64,000 nt of DNA from Lucinisca nassula (lineage: Eukaryota > Mollusca > Bivalvia > Lucinida > Lucinidae). The notes under the pieces were generated by a model that was not told the origin of the DNA, searched no databases, and worked only from the letters and a program-made list of their open reading frames with translations. Below are positions 12,101 to 27,100 of this stretch, piece after piece; within the stretch, counting starts at the first letter, position 1; every line of letters begins with the position of its first letter. The stretch covers positions 210,584,138 to 210,648,137 of the forward strand of contig OY757010.1 of assembly GCA_963580285.1 (NCBI GenBank), read 5' to 3'. A program made the position numbers and the translations under genes.

Positions 12101-15100
12101 GAAATGAACACCCCCTAAACCCCATTTTATATGGAGAAAACTGGGGTTTAGGGTTGTATACACTATTTTTCTTATTTCTGTTACAAAACATAGGTTGTGG
12201 GTACTCTTAAGAAGGCGATTTTAACGAGCACCCACAACCTATGTTTGCAGTATAAATACGAAAAATATCGCAGATTTTCACCGGAAAAGTAGCCATATTT
12301 GAGATCTGAAAAACTGCCCTATGTTGCACAGGTTTTATCGTAATGATTGCAGCCTGTGGTAGATGCAGTTAGCTAAATGAGTAAATTAAACTTAATGAGT
12401 ATTCAAGGTCAAGGCCATTCCTTGGCCTTGGGTCATGTAGACATGAAAATTATTAGTAAAACATATTTTCTACAGGAACCACTAGGCCATTTGTAAGCAA
12501 ATTTCATATGAAAGCTTTTAGAAACTCGGAAATGAAAATTGACTAATATATGAGTTTGGCCACATGACCAATATGGCCACCATGGCCATAAGAGGCATAT
12601 CTGTGATACCTCCCTCATCAGGAGGGAGACTCCCTTATTTTGATGCTAATTTTTGCCCATTTTATGATAAATTTTAGCAAAATTTTGGAATCTCCCTCAT
12701 TTGAACTGAGAATTTCCCTATATATTCTTTACATCTCCTTCATCACAGTTGCAAATCTCCCTCATACAGTTCAAAAAATTATCACAGGTATGAAGAGATA
12801 AAACCTCTTCCGAAATCTTTTAGGTTGATTTTCATGAAACTTGGTTTGCTGCATTGGGGGCTCATAGTATGTTCAAATGATGACCTAATTTAGGCCAAGG
12901 TCAACTTTTGTTGCATATGCTTTTGTATGGGGAAAAATGTTAAAAGTGTGAATTTTTAGCTCACCTGGGCCGAAGGTAGTATAGTGGGTCCTCCGTCGTC
13001 CGTCCGTCCACACTTTTGAGCAGCTATATCTCTGTATCCGGCAGGCTGATCTCAATCATTTCTCATCTGTAGCATGCCTCTGGTGGGGCATTGATGACAT
13101 AAACTTTTTTTTTGAAATCGCTCTAAAACTTTGGTTCCTATGGCAACCACAAGGTCCCATAGACTTACTATGGGAAAATGCTTGTCATCACCGTAGCGCC
13201 TTCAGTTTTGATCGGATCTTTCTGAAACTTATATGTAAGGTGACTGTGGATAAAAACTCGGATGAGTTCGAAAACCGGCCAAGTCGGCCCATTTATCATA
13301 GAGTTACATCGCTTTGATTGCTGAAAATGCCCATTTTTGACCTTGTCATCACCGTAGCGCCTTAAGTTTTGATCGGATCTTTCTGAAACTTATATGTAAT
13401 GTTGCTGGGGATAAAACCTCGGATGAGTTCGAAAACCGGCCAAGTCCACTGATTTATCATAGAGTTACGTCCCTTTGATTGCTGAAAATGCCGATTTTTA
13501 GCTCACCGTCACGTAGTGACGAGGTGAGCTTTTGGGATCACTTTTTGTCCGTCGTCCGTGCGTGCGTGCGTCCATCCGTGCGTCCGTAAACTTTTTCTTC
13601 AAACGACATCTCCTCCTAAACCACTGAGGGGATTTTGATCAAACTTCACAGGAATGATCCTTAGGTGGTCCCCTTTCAAAGTTGTTCAAATGGTTCCGGT
13701 CCGTTGCACATATGGGTCACAGGAGCCAAAAATAGATTTTTTTCACCGAAAACTTAAAAAATCTTCTTCTCTGAAACTGCAAGGCCCAGGTCTTTGATAT
13801 TTGGTATGAAGCTTCATCTAGTGGACCCCTACCAAGATTGTTCAAATTATAGTGCTGGGGCCAAAAATGCCCCCGCCCCGGGGCCCTTTGGTTTTACATG
13901 GGCTTATATAGGGAAAAGCTTTAAAAATCTTCTTCTCTGAAACTGCAAGGCCCAGGTCTTTGATATTTGGTATGAATCTTTATCTGGTGGACCCCTACCA
14001 AGATTGTTCAAATTATAGTGCTGGGGCCAAAGATGCCCCCATCCCCCGGGGCCCTTTGGTTTTACATAGGCTTATATAGGGAAAATCTTTAAAAATCTTC
14101 TTCTCTGAAACCACAAGGCCCAGGTCTTTGATATTTGGTATGAAGCTTCATCTAGTGGACCCCTACCAAGATTGTTCAAATTATAGTGCTGGGGCCAAAA
14201 ATGCCCCCGCCCCGGGGCCCTTTGGTTTTACATTGGCTTATATAGGGAAAATCTTTAAAAATCTTCTTCTCTGAAACTGCAAGGCCCAGGTCTTTGATAT
14301 TTGACATGAATCTTCATCTGGTGGACCCCTACCAAGATTGTTCAAATTATAGTGCTGGGGCCAAAGATGCCCCCACCCCGGGGCCCTTTGGTTTTACATA
14401 GGCTTATATAGGGAAAATCTTTAAAAATCTTCTTCTCTGAAACCGCAAGGCCCAGGTCTTTGATATTTGGTATGAAGCTTCATCTAGTGGACCCCTACCA
14501 AGATAGTTCAAATTATAGTGCTGGGGCCAAAAATGCCCCCACCCCGGGGCCCTTTGGTTTCACATGGGCTTATATAGGGAAAATCTTTAAAAATCTTCTT
14601 CTCTGCAACTGCAAGGCCCAGGTCTTTGATATTTGGTATGAATCTTCATCTTATGGACCCCTACCAAGATTGTTCAAATTATAGTGCTGGGGCCAAAAAT
14701 GCCCCCGCCCCAGGGCCCTTTGGTTTTACATGGGCTTATATTGGGAAAATCTTTAAAAAATCTTCTTCTCTGAAACTGCAGGGCCCAGGTCTTTGCTATT
14801 TGGTATGAAGCTTCATCTAGTGGACCCCTACCAAGACTGTTCAAATTATAGTGCTGGGGCCAAAAATGCCCCCGCCCTGGGGCCCTTTGGTTTTACATAG
14901 GCTTATATAGAGAAAATCTTTAAAAATCTTCTTTTCTGAAACTGCAAGGCCCAGGTCTTTGATATTTGGTATGAAGTTTCATCTTGTGGACCTCTATCAA
15001 GATTGTTCAAATTATAGCCCTGAGGCCAAAATTGCCCCCGCTCCTGGGCCCTTTGGTTTTTCATAGACTTATATAGGGAAAATCTTGAAAAATCTTCTAC

Positions 15101-18100
15101 TCTGAAACCACAAGGCCTAGGTCTTTGACATTTGGTATGAAGCTTCAGCTAGTGGACCGCTACCAAGATTGTTCAAATTATAGCCCTGGGGCCACAATGC
15201 CCCCGCCCCAGGGCCCTTTGGTTTTACATAGACTTATAATAGAGATAATCTTTGAAAATCTTCTTCTCTGAAACAACAAGGCCCAGGTCTTTGATATTTT
15301 GTTGTGTAGCTTCATCTAGTGGACCTTTGCCAACATTGTTCAAATTATAGTCTTTTGTTGATATTTGGTATGAAGCTTCACCTTTTTAGACCTCCCTCAA
15401 CATTATGCACATTATAACCCTGGGGTCAATAACGGCCCTCCCTGGGGCCCACTTGTTACTCTATGGATCAGGTGAGCGATCCAGGGCCATCATGGTCCTC
15501 TTGTTTACCTTGCCATCACCGTAGCCCCTTCAGTTTTGATCGGACCTTTCTGAAACTTATATGTAAGGTGGCTGGGAATAAAATCTTGGATGAGTTGGAA
15601 AACCGACCAAGTCGGCCCATTTATCGTAGAGTAACGTCCCTTTGATTGCTGAAAATGCTGATTTTTGACCTTGTCATCACTGTAGCCCTTTCAGTTTTGA
15701 TCAAATCTTTCTGAAACTTATATGTAAAGTGGTTGGGGATAAAATCTCGGATGAGTTCGAAAACCAGCCAAGTTGGTCCATTAATCACAGAGTAACGTCC
15801 CTTTGATTGCTGAAAATGCCGATTTTTGACCTTGTCATCACCGTAGCCCTTTCAGTTTTGCTCGGATCTTTCTGAAACTTATATGCAAGGTGGCTGGGGA
15901 TAAAACCTCGGATGAGTTCGCATACTGGCAAAGGTTGCCTATTTATCATAGAGTTAGGTCCCTTTGATTGCTGAAAATGCCGATTTTTTACCTTGTCATC
16001 ACCGTAGCCCCTTCAGTTTTGATCAGATCTTTCTGAAACTAATATGTAAAGTGGCTGGGGATAAAATCTTGGATGAGTTCGAAAACCGACCAAGTCGGCC
16101 CATTTATCGTAGAGTAACGTCCCTTTGATTGCTGAAAATGCCGATTTTTGACCTTGTCATCACTGTAGCCCTTTCAGTTTTGATCAAATCTTTCTGAAAC
16201 TTATATGTAAAGTGGTTGGGGATAAAATCTCGGATGAGTTCGAAAACCAGCCAAGTTGGTCCATTAATCACAGAGTAACGTCCCTTTGATTGCTGAAAAT
16301 GCCGATTTTTGACCTTGTCATCACCGTAGCCCTTTCAGTTTTGATCGGATCTTTCTGAAACTTATACGCAAGGTGGCGTGGGATAAAACCTCGGATGAGT
16401 TCGCATACTGGCAAAGGTTGCCTATTTATCATAGAGTTAGGTCCCTTTGATTGCTGAAAATGTTGATTTTTGACCTTGTCAACACTGTAGCCCCGTCAGT
16501 TTTGATCAGATCTTTCTGAAACTTATATGTAAGGTGGCTGGGGATAAAACCTCGGATGAGTTCGAAAACCGGCCAAGCTGCCCCATTTACTATATAGTTA
16601 TGTCCCTTTGATGGCCGAAAATATCGATTTTTTACCTTGTCATCACAGTAGCCCCTTCAGTTTGGATTGAATCTTTCTGAAACCTATATTTAAGGTGACT
16701 GGTGATAAAACCTGAGATGAGTTCGAATACCGGCCAAGTTGGCCCATTTATCACAGATTTACGTCCCTTTGATTGCTGAAAATGCCAATTTTTGACCTTG
16801 TCATCACCATAGCCCCTTCAGTTTTGATCGGATCTTTCTGAAACTTATATGTAAGGTGGCTGGGGATAAAATCTTGGATGTGTTCGAAAACAGGCCAAGT
16901 CAGCGCATTAATCGTAGAGTTATGTCCCTTTGATGGCTGAAAATGTTGATTTTTGACCTCGCATTACCGTAGCCCCTTCAGTTTTGATCGGATTTTTCTG
17001 AAACTTATATGTAAGGTGGCTGGGGATGAAACCTCGGATGAGTTCGAAAACTGGCCAAGTGGGCTCATTTATTTTAGAGAAACATCCCTTTGATTGCTAA
17101 AAATGCCAAATTTTGACCTTGTCATCACCGTAGCCCCTTCAGTTTTGATCGGATCTTTCTGAAACTTATATGTGAGGTGGCTGGGAATAAAATCTTGGAT
17201 GAGTTTGAATACTGGCCAAGGCTGATCGGATCTTTCTGAAACTTACATGTAAGGTGGCCGGGAATAAAACCTCAGGTGAGTTCGAATACCGGCCAAGTCG
17301 GCACATTTATCATAGAGTGACGTGCCTTTGATTGCTGAAAATGCCTATTTTGGACATTGTCATCACTGTTGCCCCTTTAGTTTTGAACGGATCTTCATGA
17401 AACTTACAAACAAGGAAGTCAGGCAGAAAGCTTGGAGGAGTTTGAAAACTCTTGTTTTTGAACTTGTCATCACCATAGCGACTTCATTTTAGATCGGATC
17501 TTCTTAGCAAGTCAGGAATAAAAGCTTGAATGAGTTTGAAAACCGGTGAGCCTGTTTATCATAGAGTTACATTCTACTTGATTTTCAGAACATGCTTACC
17601 CTGTCATCACCATGTCCTCCCATAAAGCCTTCAGTAAAGGTTGGCACTTCCTTAAACTTTGAATCTGTTAGCTCAGGTGAGCGATACAGGACCAAGCTAG
17701 TCCTCTTGTTTGGTTTTGGAAAGCAATTATGGATGTGAAAACAATTCTTATGAACTCTGTAAAGATGGTGGATTATCGCGAGAAATTGAACGAGATTCCA
17801 GACGAGATTTGGGTGCCTAAGTATGTTGTTCCAGCCTCCCTACAGTAAAGCAAACACTTAGTGGGTTCATCTCTACGTTTCTATGTAATAGAAACGAAGG
17901 ACGGACACTGTTTTTGATTTTCATGCTAAAATCTCAAAATCTACATATTGCTCGGTTGAAATACAATATTGCTTACGTTAATGAACGAACCGTAAACCTT
18001 CCGCCGCCTTTTATAGAACTGCTTTGTGATAAAGTCACCGTAAAGTGTGTGTTTCTTAAAAATATCCTCATCGCACAGTTGCTGGTTACGCCGCCATTGT

Positions 18101-21100
18101 GTTTTCATTAGGAGAATGGCATTTATTTTTTTTAGCATTTGATTGGTCACCAAGCACGTGACGATTTTCTTGGGTTGTTTTAGACCAATCAGACAACGCG
18201 CAGGTACCAGACGACCAGTCTGCTCGGATGGCTAGCCAACCCACATAGGAATGGCTAGCCGTCCGGTAGTATATTTTAGTCTCTCATTTCATATAGGGTA
18301 TGAATGCTGAATAGGATATGTATAAGTTTCTGGAGTGCTGGATGCTAAATATTTCCTATTTTGAGACAATGTAAATGTCATTGAGATTTTCCTCGTCCGT
18401 CATTTTAAAAATAAGGCAAATAAACAAATACAGAGCCTGTGATAGTAAAAGCTGCAGTCGTGTTTGATTATTTCTGGTGATAAGAATGCAGAAGTTGTTG
18501 TTGTTTATTTGTAAAGTAGAAGTAAAACAAAGATCAGGAATCGATACAATTAACTTACTCCACCCATCAAAGACACCAAAGGGAAAGAAACACAAACATG
18601 AAGCGACCAGACCATAATGGAAACCTAAACAAAGGAAGGCCATAAGGACAGACACTTTCCCACAAAATGGCCAAATGGCCATCCAAAATAAAAAGACACA
18701 AGTGATACACACAGTAAGTAACAAACAACATAAATAAATAAACCGCCACAGAAGAACCGCCTTGGAATGGTAAGTGGAAAGAATTCCACTGGGGGCGGGG
18801 GGGGGGGGGTGGGGGCTTAAATCAATTTTACATGGCCATAATCCTCGCCCTTACCTCTGTCGCGGTATACACTAATTTTCTTTAGTCCGCATGAAGGCTT
18901 CCTAACTCATCAGTGTAACATCTCCGAGAACATACAAATAAAAAACCTACAGAGATGAAACAAGGTTGAGGACTCGACAGCATACACAACAGAATTGCTG
19001 GAGCAAAAGAAAACCAACAGTTAGACTCCTAGGGGCCCGACCAAAGACGGAGCATCAGGTGCCAAACCAACATAAAGAATACTAAAATAAAATTCCATAC
19101 ATTTATGCTTTCACGCTGGAGCTGTCATATAATCTTAAGCCCGACCCACCGGTGTGCAATCAAAGAGGGAAGCAAAGTTGCCAACCTTGATTGGGTTAAC
19201 CACCATGCATGCATATTTGGTATGAAGCTTCATCTAGTAGACCTCTACCATGATTGTTTAAATTATAGCCTTGGGGCCAAAAATGGTCCCGCCTGGCAGC
19301 CAGCTGGTCTTCCTTAGGTTTATATACATATAGGGAAAACTTTTGAGAATCTTCTTGTCTGAAATCAGAAGGCCTAGGTCTTTGATGTTTGGTATGAGGC
19401 TTCATGCCAAGAATCGCCCATACGTTTTACATAAGCTTATATAAGAAAATCCTTTAAAACGTCTTCTCGTCTGAAACCAGAAGGCCCAGGTCTTTGTTTA
19501 TTGGTATGGATCTTCATCTGTTGGACCTCTACAAACATTGTTCAAATTATTCACACTATGACACTTGTCTGAAACACAAAGGCCCAGGTCTTTGATATTT
19601 GGTATAAAACTTCATCTAGTGGACCTCTTCCAATATTGTTCAAATTATAACCAAGGGGCCAAAAGTGGCCTGCCTCAGGGCCCACTCGTATTTCATCGGC
19701 TTATATAGAGAAAACCTTTAAGAATCTTTTTGTCTGAAACCAGAAGGCCCAGGTCTTTGATATTTGGTATGAAGCTTCATCTAATGAATCTCTACCAAGG
19801 TTATACAAATTAAAGCCCTGGGCCTCCTGGTTTCAGACGAAAAGATTCTTAATGGTTTTCCATATATAAGCCGATGAAAAACCAGTGTGCCCTGGGGCGG
19901 GCCACTTTTGGGCCCTTGGTTATGATTTGAACAAGCTTGGTAGAATATTCTGACTTATATACGGAAAATCTTTAAAGATCTTCTTTTTCTGAAACCAGAA
20001 AGCTCAGAGGTTTGATATTTGTCGTGAAGTTTCTTCTAGCGGATCCCTTCAAAGATTGTTCAAATTATAGCTCTGCGGCCAAAAATGGCACCACCCCGGG
20101 GCCCTCTGGTTTTACATAGACCTATATAGGGAAAACCTGTAAAATTTCTTCTTGTCTGAAACAAGAAGGCCCAGGTCTGTGGTATTTGGTATGAAGCTTC
20201 ATCTAGTGTACATGTACATCTACCATGATTGTTCAAATAATAGCCTGGGGGCCCCAGGGCCTACTGGTTTTAAATAGAATTATATAGGGAAAACGTTTAA
20301 AAAATCTTCTTGTCCGAAATCAGAAGGACCAGATCTTTCATTTTTGATATAAAGATTCACTTAGTTGACTGCCACCAATAATGTTCAAATTATAGACCAA
20401 GGGCCAAAATTGCCCTCCCCCACCCATTGCCGGGATCCACATGTAAATCTCTTAGCTCAGGTGAGCGATATAGGACCATTTTGGTCCTCTTGATTAACAT
20501 CTTATCAAAGTTTATGTTTCAATGTTATGTTTACAGACAACTGCATAAGCATTGAACAACAGGGCCTGATGTTCTGTCTTCTATATAAACCGTAGATCCT
20601 TAACCCTTCTCTTGGTGAATGATTTTGTAAGCCACACCCATTTCTGATTTTCAGTTCATCCATTTCGATTTCAGAACTTTGGGGTTGAGACACACTGATG
20701 AAGATTAAATATCAGAAAGGCCTCTGTGTCACTAAATTTGGAAAAGTTACACCTTAATTTCAGCCAATCAGTTTACATATAATGTTTTCATCTAAATTCA
20801 CAAAAAGACAAGCAGTGTAGTTTATGATCAGATGGCCATCTGATCTGGATCTACACTGTTTGCAAAGGTAGGAGTTGTCGTGAACAGCAGGATTAGGGTT
20901 TACCATGTTTCCTTTTTGCGGCTCAGCTGTGACCATTACAGTGAAAAGATGATGGAGAGAAGTATTAAGAAGTTTCCCTTTACATCTACTGACACAAACG
21001 TTTTTATATTTCAGCTTTTAGCTCAAGCTGCCAAGAATTTTGCATCACAAGAGTCAGTTGTTCACAATTCTGAAGAGGTGAGACAGAACTCGATACAGGG

Positions 21101-24100
21101 AGTAGTTGCCTTCTGACATTAGTTAAAGTGGACTATAGTAATAGGTTTGTCTGCCCGTCCATCCGTCTGTTCTGTCAGTAGACACACATTTTTCTCAGCA
21201 TCTCCTCCTACAGTTTTCAAGGAATTTTTTATGAAACTTTTTACATTGATTGTTCCCATGACCTGAAGATGATCATATTTTAACGAGGTCATGGTGGACT
21301 GATTTTTACCTGAGTTATGGCCCTTAAGCTATTTTTCAACAGTAAGTCTTGTCTCTGCAACTCCGCTTGCATTTATTATTGGGTTTTAATGAAACCTTCC
21401 AGTTATTGTTCCCACGTCCTGAAGAGAATCATATTATACCGAGGTCACACTTGTCTGCTTTATACCCGAGTTATGTCCGTTGTCACTTTTAGCCATTTCA
21501 TCAACAGAATATTTGTCTCCGCAACTCCTACTGTTTTCAAGTAATTTTGATGAAACTTTGTAGTTATTTCCCTTCCCTTAGAAAAACATGTTAAGACATG
21601 TATTTACACACCTTTACATGTAATGCCAGATAATGCGGTGTATTGGCACCTCCATCAACAGACGTTTACACGTTATTACATAATTACATAACAACAAAAA
21701 GGAGAGAGCAACTGATGAGAAGGAGTGAGTGAGTGAGTGTTTCAGTTTTAAGTCCCACCAACAGCTAAGGTCATACGGAGACGGAACCTCGGTTTAAAGA
21801 CTCATCCGAAAGTCTGGAGAAGCCCGGGATCGAACCTGCGACCCCTGGTTTACAAGGCGAGTAGCGTAACCACTCGACCACGGAGGCTTCTACTGATGAG
21901 AAGGAGCGTGACATGTAAAAATTACATGTACATGTAATTACCTGTTTTTCCATGTATTGACATGTAAATTTTCCATGAAAAGGTACTTTTGAGGCATTAA
22001 TTCATGTCGTCAAGGTCGCAAATTTTCAGATTTACATGTCAGCGTCTATACATGTAAAATTCAACATGTAAATCTAGGAATACAATTTTGGTGATTAAAG
22101 CTTACAGGTAGAATTCTACATGTAAACTTTTAAAGGTGCATTATTGAGCTATCTGGAAAAAATGCTTCCAAAAATGAAATACATATAGCCGGTATTTTTC
22201 TTTAAAACAATACAAATGAATGCATTTTATGCAAAAATGCGAACAATTATGATGACAGGTAAACGAGTTTGAGAGGGATTCCCTAACTAGGTTTCGAACA
22301 CTAGTTAGATCTATTTTTAGTTCGTGACAAAAATAGAATCCCCATATATGACGTTATGCGACGTTCATTTTTTGGCCTTGTTTGCTTAGGCCATGCCTGA
22401 ATCGGAAAAAATATGACGCTGAATACCATGCCATAAGTAACGATACTCGGAGACGATACTGTCGCCATGTATGTGTAAAGTGACAGATTTATTTTTAGAA
22501 CAGAAATTCCGAACACATGTTCAGAGCGAAGGGTAAACACGAATGAAAACGACCATTTTCACAAAGTTCTGAAGCTGTATTTGGCCCAAAAAGTGTACAC
22601 ATGACAAAGAGTATGCATTGAAGATAAAAACCAGAAAAAAATTTTGAGACCCGGTAGCTCACTAATGCACCTTTAATGTAAAATTCGACACATAAAATTT
22701 CACATGTAAAATAGAAGTAGAGACACTGATCAGGAATCGATACAATCAATCCATAGCTCACATCAGAGACACCAAATGGAAAGAAACACAAACATGCAAC
22801 AACAGACCTAATGGAAACACCAACAGCGGAAAGCCAAAAGGACAGTTACTTTCCCACAAAATGGCCAATAGGTTGTCCAAAATAAAATGACACAAGCCAC
22901 TAAAACACCTAAAGACAAACCATAACAAAAATAAATCTCGACAGAAGAACCTCCTTGGAACGGTCAGCGGAAACGAATTCCACGGGGGGGTGGGGGGGGG
23001 GGGTATGAGGGACGGCTTATATCGATTTTACGTGGCCACAATCCTCGTCATTATTTCCATCGCGATTTATACAAATAATTTGTTTAGTCCGCAGGAAACC
23101 ACTGAAATGCTGGAGCAAAAGAAAACCAACAGTTAGACTCCGATGGGCCCGACCAGAGACAGAGCATCAGGTTTCAGCCAACATCACCATGAATTAGATC
23201 TCTCTAATTCTCAATAAGCCTTTACACTGGAACCGTCATAGAATCTGAGGCCTGACCCACTGGCGTGCAATTATAGAGGGAAGCAAAGTTGTCAACCGTG
23301 ATTGGGTTAACTCCCATGCAAGCAGTCTGTCATATAAATTTATGTTGTACCCAATCTTTTTATATCGAAGAATGATTTTACGAAATTGGATGCTAAAGTC
23401 ATTGCGGTTATATATATTTCTGAATTTGTATACTAAGTCACCATAAAATTCGGGTTCCAATAGACCTTGTTGCAGAAGAGATTTAAAAAGTAGAAGTAAA
23501 ACAAAGATCAGGAATTGATACAATTAACTTACTCCACCCATAAAAGACACCAAAGGGAAAGAAATACAAACATTAAGCGACCAGACCATAATGGAAACCT
23601 AAACAAAGGAAGGCCATAAGGACAGTTACTTTCCCACAAAGTGGCCATATGGCCATCCAAAATTAAAAGACACAAGTGATACACACAGTAAGTAACAAAC
23701 AACAACATAAATAAATCGCCACAGAAGAGCCGCCTTGGAACGGCCAGTGGAAGATTTCCACTGGGGGCTTAAATCGATTTTACGTGGCCACAATCCTCAC
23801 CCTTACTTCTGTCGCGATTTAGACAAATAATTTGTTCAGTCCGCATGAAGGCCTCCCAACTCATCAGTGCAACATCTCCGTGAACACAAAAATCAAAGAA
23901 CCACAGAGGTGAGACAACGGTGAGGACTCGACAGCAAGAAACCACTGAAATGCTGGAGCAAAAGAAAACCAACAGTTAGACTCCGATGAGCCCGACCAGA
24001 GACAGAGCATCAGGCACCAACCAACATTATCTCTCTAATTCTCAATAAGCCTTTACGTTGGAGCCAATATTGAATTTTGAAATTAAATCAGAATGACGTC

Positions 24101-27100
24101 TACAAAATTTTTAAAAGGCTTTGCGTAGTTTATGGTACCGATAACCCTAATTAACCAGTTTAGCCGTTAACAATTTATTACAAGTGTTGAAGTCAGTTAC
24201 ATGACTACACACTCTGGCAATTCGAATTAATTGCGAAATATAAACGCCATAGGATTAATTGCGAAATATACTCTACATGTAAATGGAAAATTCAAGGTTA
24301 TGCATGTCAGATTCCGTTGTAGAATAAGGTCAAGGTCATAAAAGAGTCAACAGTTAATTAACCCATTTTGTACCAAAGTGTCCATTTCAACATATAGGGG
24401 TGTAAGATTGTGTTTTCTTCAAAATTATTTTTGAAAATGGGCTTCATCTTTTGCAGCATCTGATCTGGGCCTGCGCTGTTTGCCAATAACCCATTTTAGT
24501 GTTTCTAGTACAAAATTAAATACAAGCCATCGACCTGGATTATTTTTCAAACAATTAATGATCAATGACATATATCAGGGACCAAGGATAATATTTTGAA
24601 TGAAATTCAAAGGAAAACTGATCTACCCCGTCCACTACTTGAACTTATAAAACTACCTCAAGAGCTAAGCTGTCTTTTGGTGTCAGTTTATAATGCATTA
24701 AAATGGAATACTGAGAAAGTATTAAAATGACATTTATTCTATAGCTGATCCTTCTGTGTTCAAATATTTTATAGGAAAATCTTTTAAAATGCAATCATTT
24801 TATAATTCCACTACTCCATGTAACTTCATGCCTTGAGAGAAAGAAGCCTCCGTGGTGTAGTGGTTACGCTACTCGCCTTGTAAACCAGGGGTCGCAGGAT
24901 CGATTCCGTGCTTCTCCAGACTTTCGGATGAGTCTTTAAACCGAGGTCCCGTCTCCGTATGACCTCAGCTGTTGGTGGTACGTAACACTCAAACACTCAG
25001 TCACTCATGCCTTGAGACTGAATATACTAAGATTTAAAACTGACCAATCAGACAGCAGTATCTTGTATCTTCTAAGTTCTTATTTTTGCACATTTTTACG
25101 TACTGAAAAAGTACAGAGTCCAGAGATGGCTTCTTAAATGCTGTATTTTGTCAGGTTTCATTTTTCGAAGTCCACAATTGATGTGTAAATACATGTAAAA
25201 TTTAATGCATTTTGCCATGCCTGTGGTTTTACGTGTAGAAATAGTAAATGTTCATGTTATGTCAGGCCTTTTTCACATGTGAACTATATTTAAAAACGTC
25301 TCATTCTGAAAGAATCCCATGACATGAAGATGATCATATTTAATTAAGATCATGCTCAACTGATTACTGAACTTTCCCAAAGTTTTGGCCCTTTGTCAGT
25401 TTTAACAAGTCTGTCAAAAATTTCTTGTTTCCACAACTCCTCAATCATTTTTCAAGGGATTTTGAAGAAACTTTAAAGTTATTGCTTCCAAGACATGAAG
25501 ATGATATTTGATTTCGGTCATGCTGTACTCATTTTTACCAAAATCATCTCCCTTTGATTTTTTTTCAACAGTAAGTCTTGTCTCTGCAACTCCTCTAGCA
25601 GTTTTCATTGGAATTCAGTGAAACCTTCCAGTTTTTATACATCCTTTTCCAAGTTTTATAGACGTCATTCTGATTTGGTTTCAAAATTCAATGTTGGCTT
25701 AAAACACTTCTGCAACATGGCCTATCGGAACCCGAATTCTATGGTGACTTGGTATATAAATTTAGAAAAATACATGCCTGTAATGACTTTAGTACCCAAT
25801 TTTGTAAAATCGTTCGTCGATATATAAAGATTGGGTACAACATAAATGTTAAAAAACAGACTGCATGCATGGTGGTTAACCCAATCACGGTTGGCAGCTT
25901 TGCTTCCCTCTTTGATTGCACACCGATGGGTCGGGCTTAAGATTATATGACGGTTCCAGCGTAAAAGCATAAATGGAATTTTATTTTATTTTAGTATTCT
26001 TTATGTTGATTGGCGCCTGATGCTCCGTCTTTTGTCGGGCCCCTCGGAGTCGAACTGTTGGTTTTCTTTTGCTCCAGCAATTCTGTTGTTGTATGCTGTC
26101 GAGTCCTCAACCTTGTTTCATCTCTGTAGTTTTTTATTTCTTTGTTCTCGGAGATGTTACACTGATGAGTTAGGAAGCCTTCATGCGGACTAAACAAAAT
26201 TAGTGTATACCGCGACAGAGGTAAGGGCGAGGATTATCGCCATGTAAAATCGATTTAAGCCCCCCCAGTGGAATTCTTTCCACTGACCGTTCCAAGGCAG
26301 TTCTTCTGTGGCGGTTTATTTATGTTGTCGTTTGTTACTTACTGTGTGTATCACTTGTGTCTTTTTATTTTGTATGGCCATTTTGCCATTTTGTGGGAAA
26401 GTAACTGTCCTTATGGCCTTCCTTTATTTAGGTTGTATCGATTCCTGATCTTTGTTTTACTTCTACCTTGTTCCCGCGACCGAAAGAGGATCACATACCG
26501 AGGTCATGCTTGACTCTTTTTTACCACAGTTACAGCCATTTTGTCACTTTCAGCCATTTTATCAACAGAAGTTCTTATATCCGCAACTCCTCCTACAGTT
26601 TTCAAGGGATTTTGATGGAACTTTTAAGATACTTGAAGATGATCTTATTTTATCCAGGTCATGTTAGACTGTTTTGTACCTCAGTTACGGCCCTTTGGCT
26701 ATTTTCAACAGTAAGTCTTGTCCCTGCAACTCCTCTTGCAGTTTTCATTGAATTTTTGTGAAACCTTCCAGTTATTGTTCCCGTGACCTGAACAAGATCA
26801 TACTTTACCAAGGTCACACTTGACTGCTTTATACCAGAGTTATGTCTATTTGTCACTTTTAGCTATTTTTTCAACAGAATTCTTCTCTCCGCAACTCCTA
26901 CAGTTTTCAAGGGATTTTGGTGAAATGTTCTAGTTATTGTTCCCATGACATTTTACAGAGATGATGCTCAACTGATTACTGAACTCTCCTAGGGTTTTGG
27001 CCCTCTGTCAACTAAACCCACAGCAATCAAACCTTTGGATTACGTATATTACCACTGCTAGAAAATTCAGGTATCGACCTTAAAAATATATCGGATATAG

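Noticed and set aside
18784..23001. Long G runs at 18784-18813 and 22986-23001 as G-quadruplex regulators
   Set aside because: They are expansions at the same site of the Penelope-like 3' UTR (copy A has only CCCCCC there), so they look like homopolymer drift within repeats.
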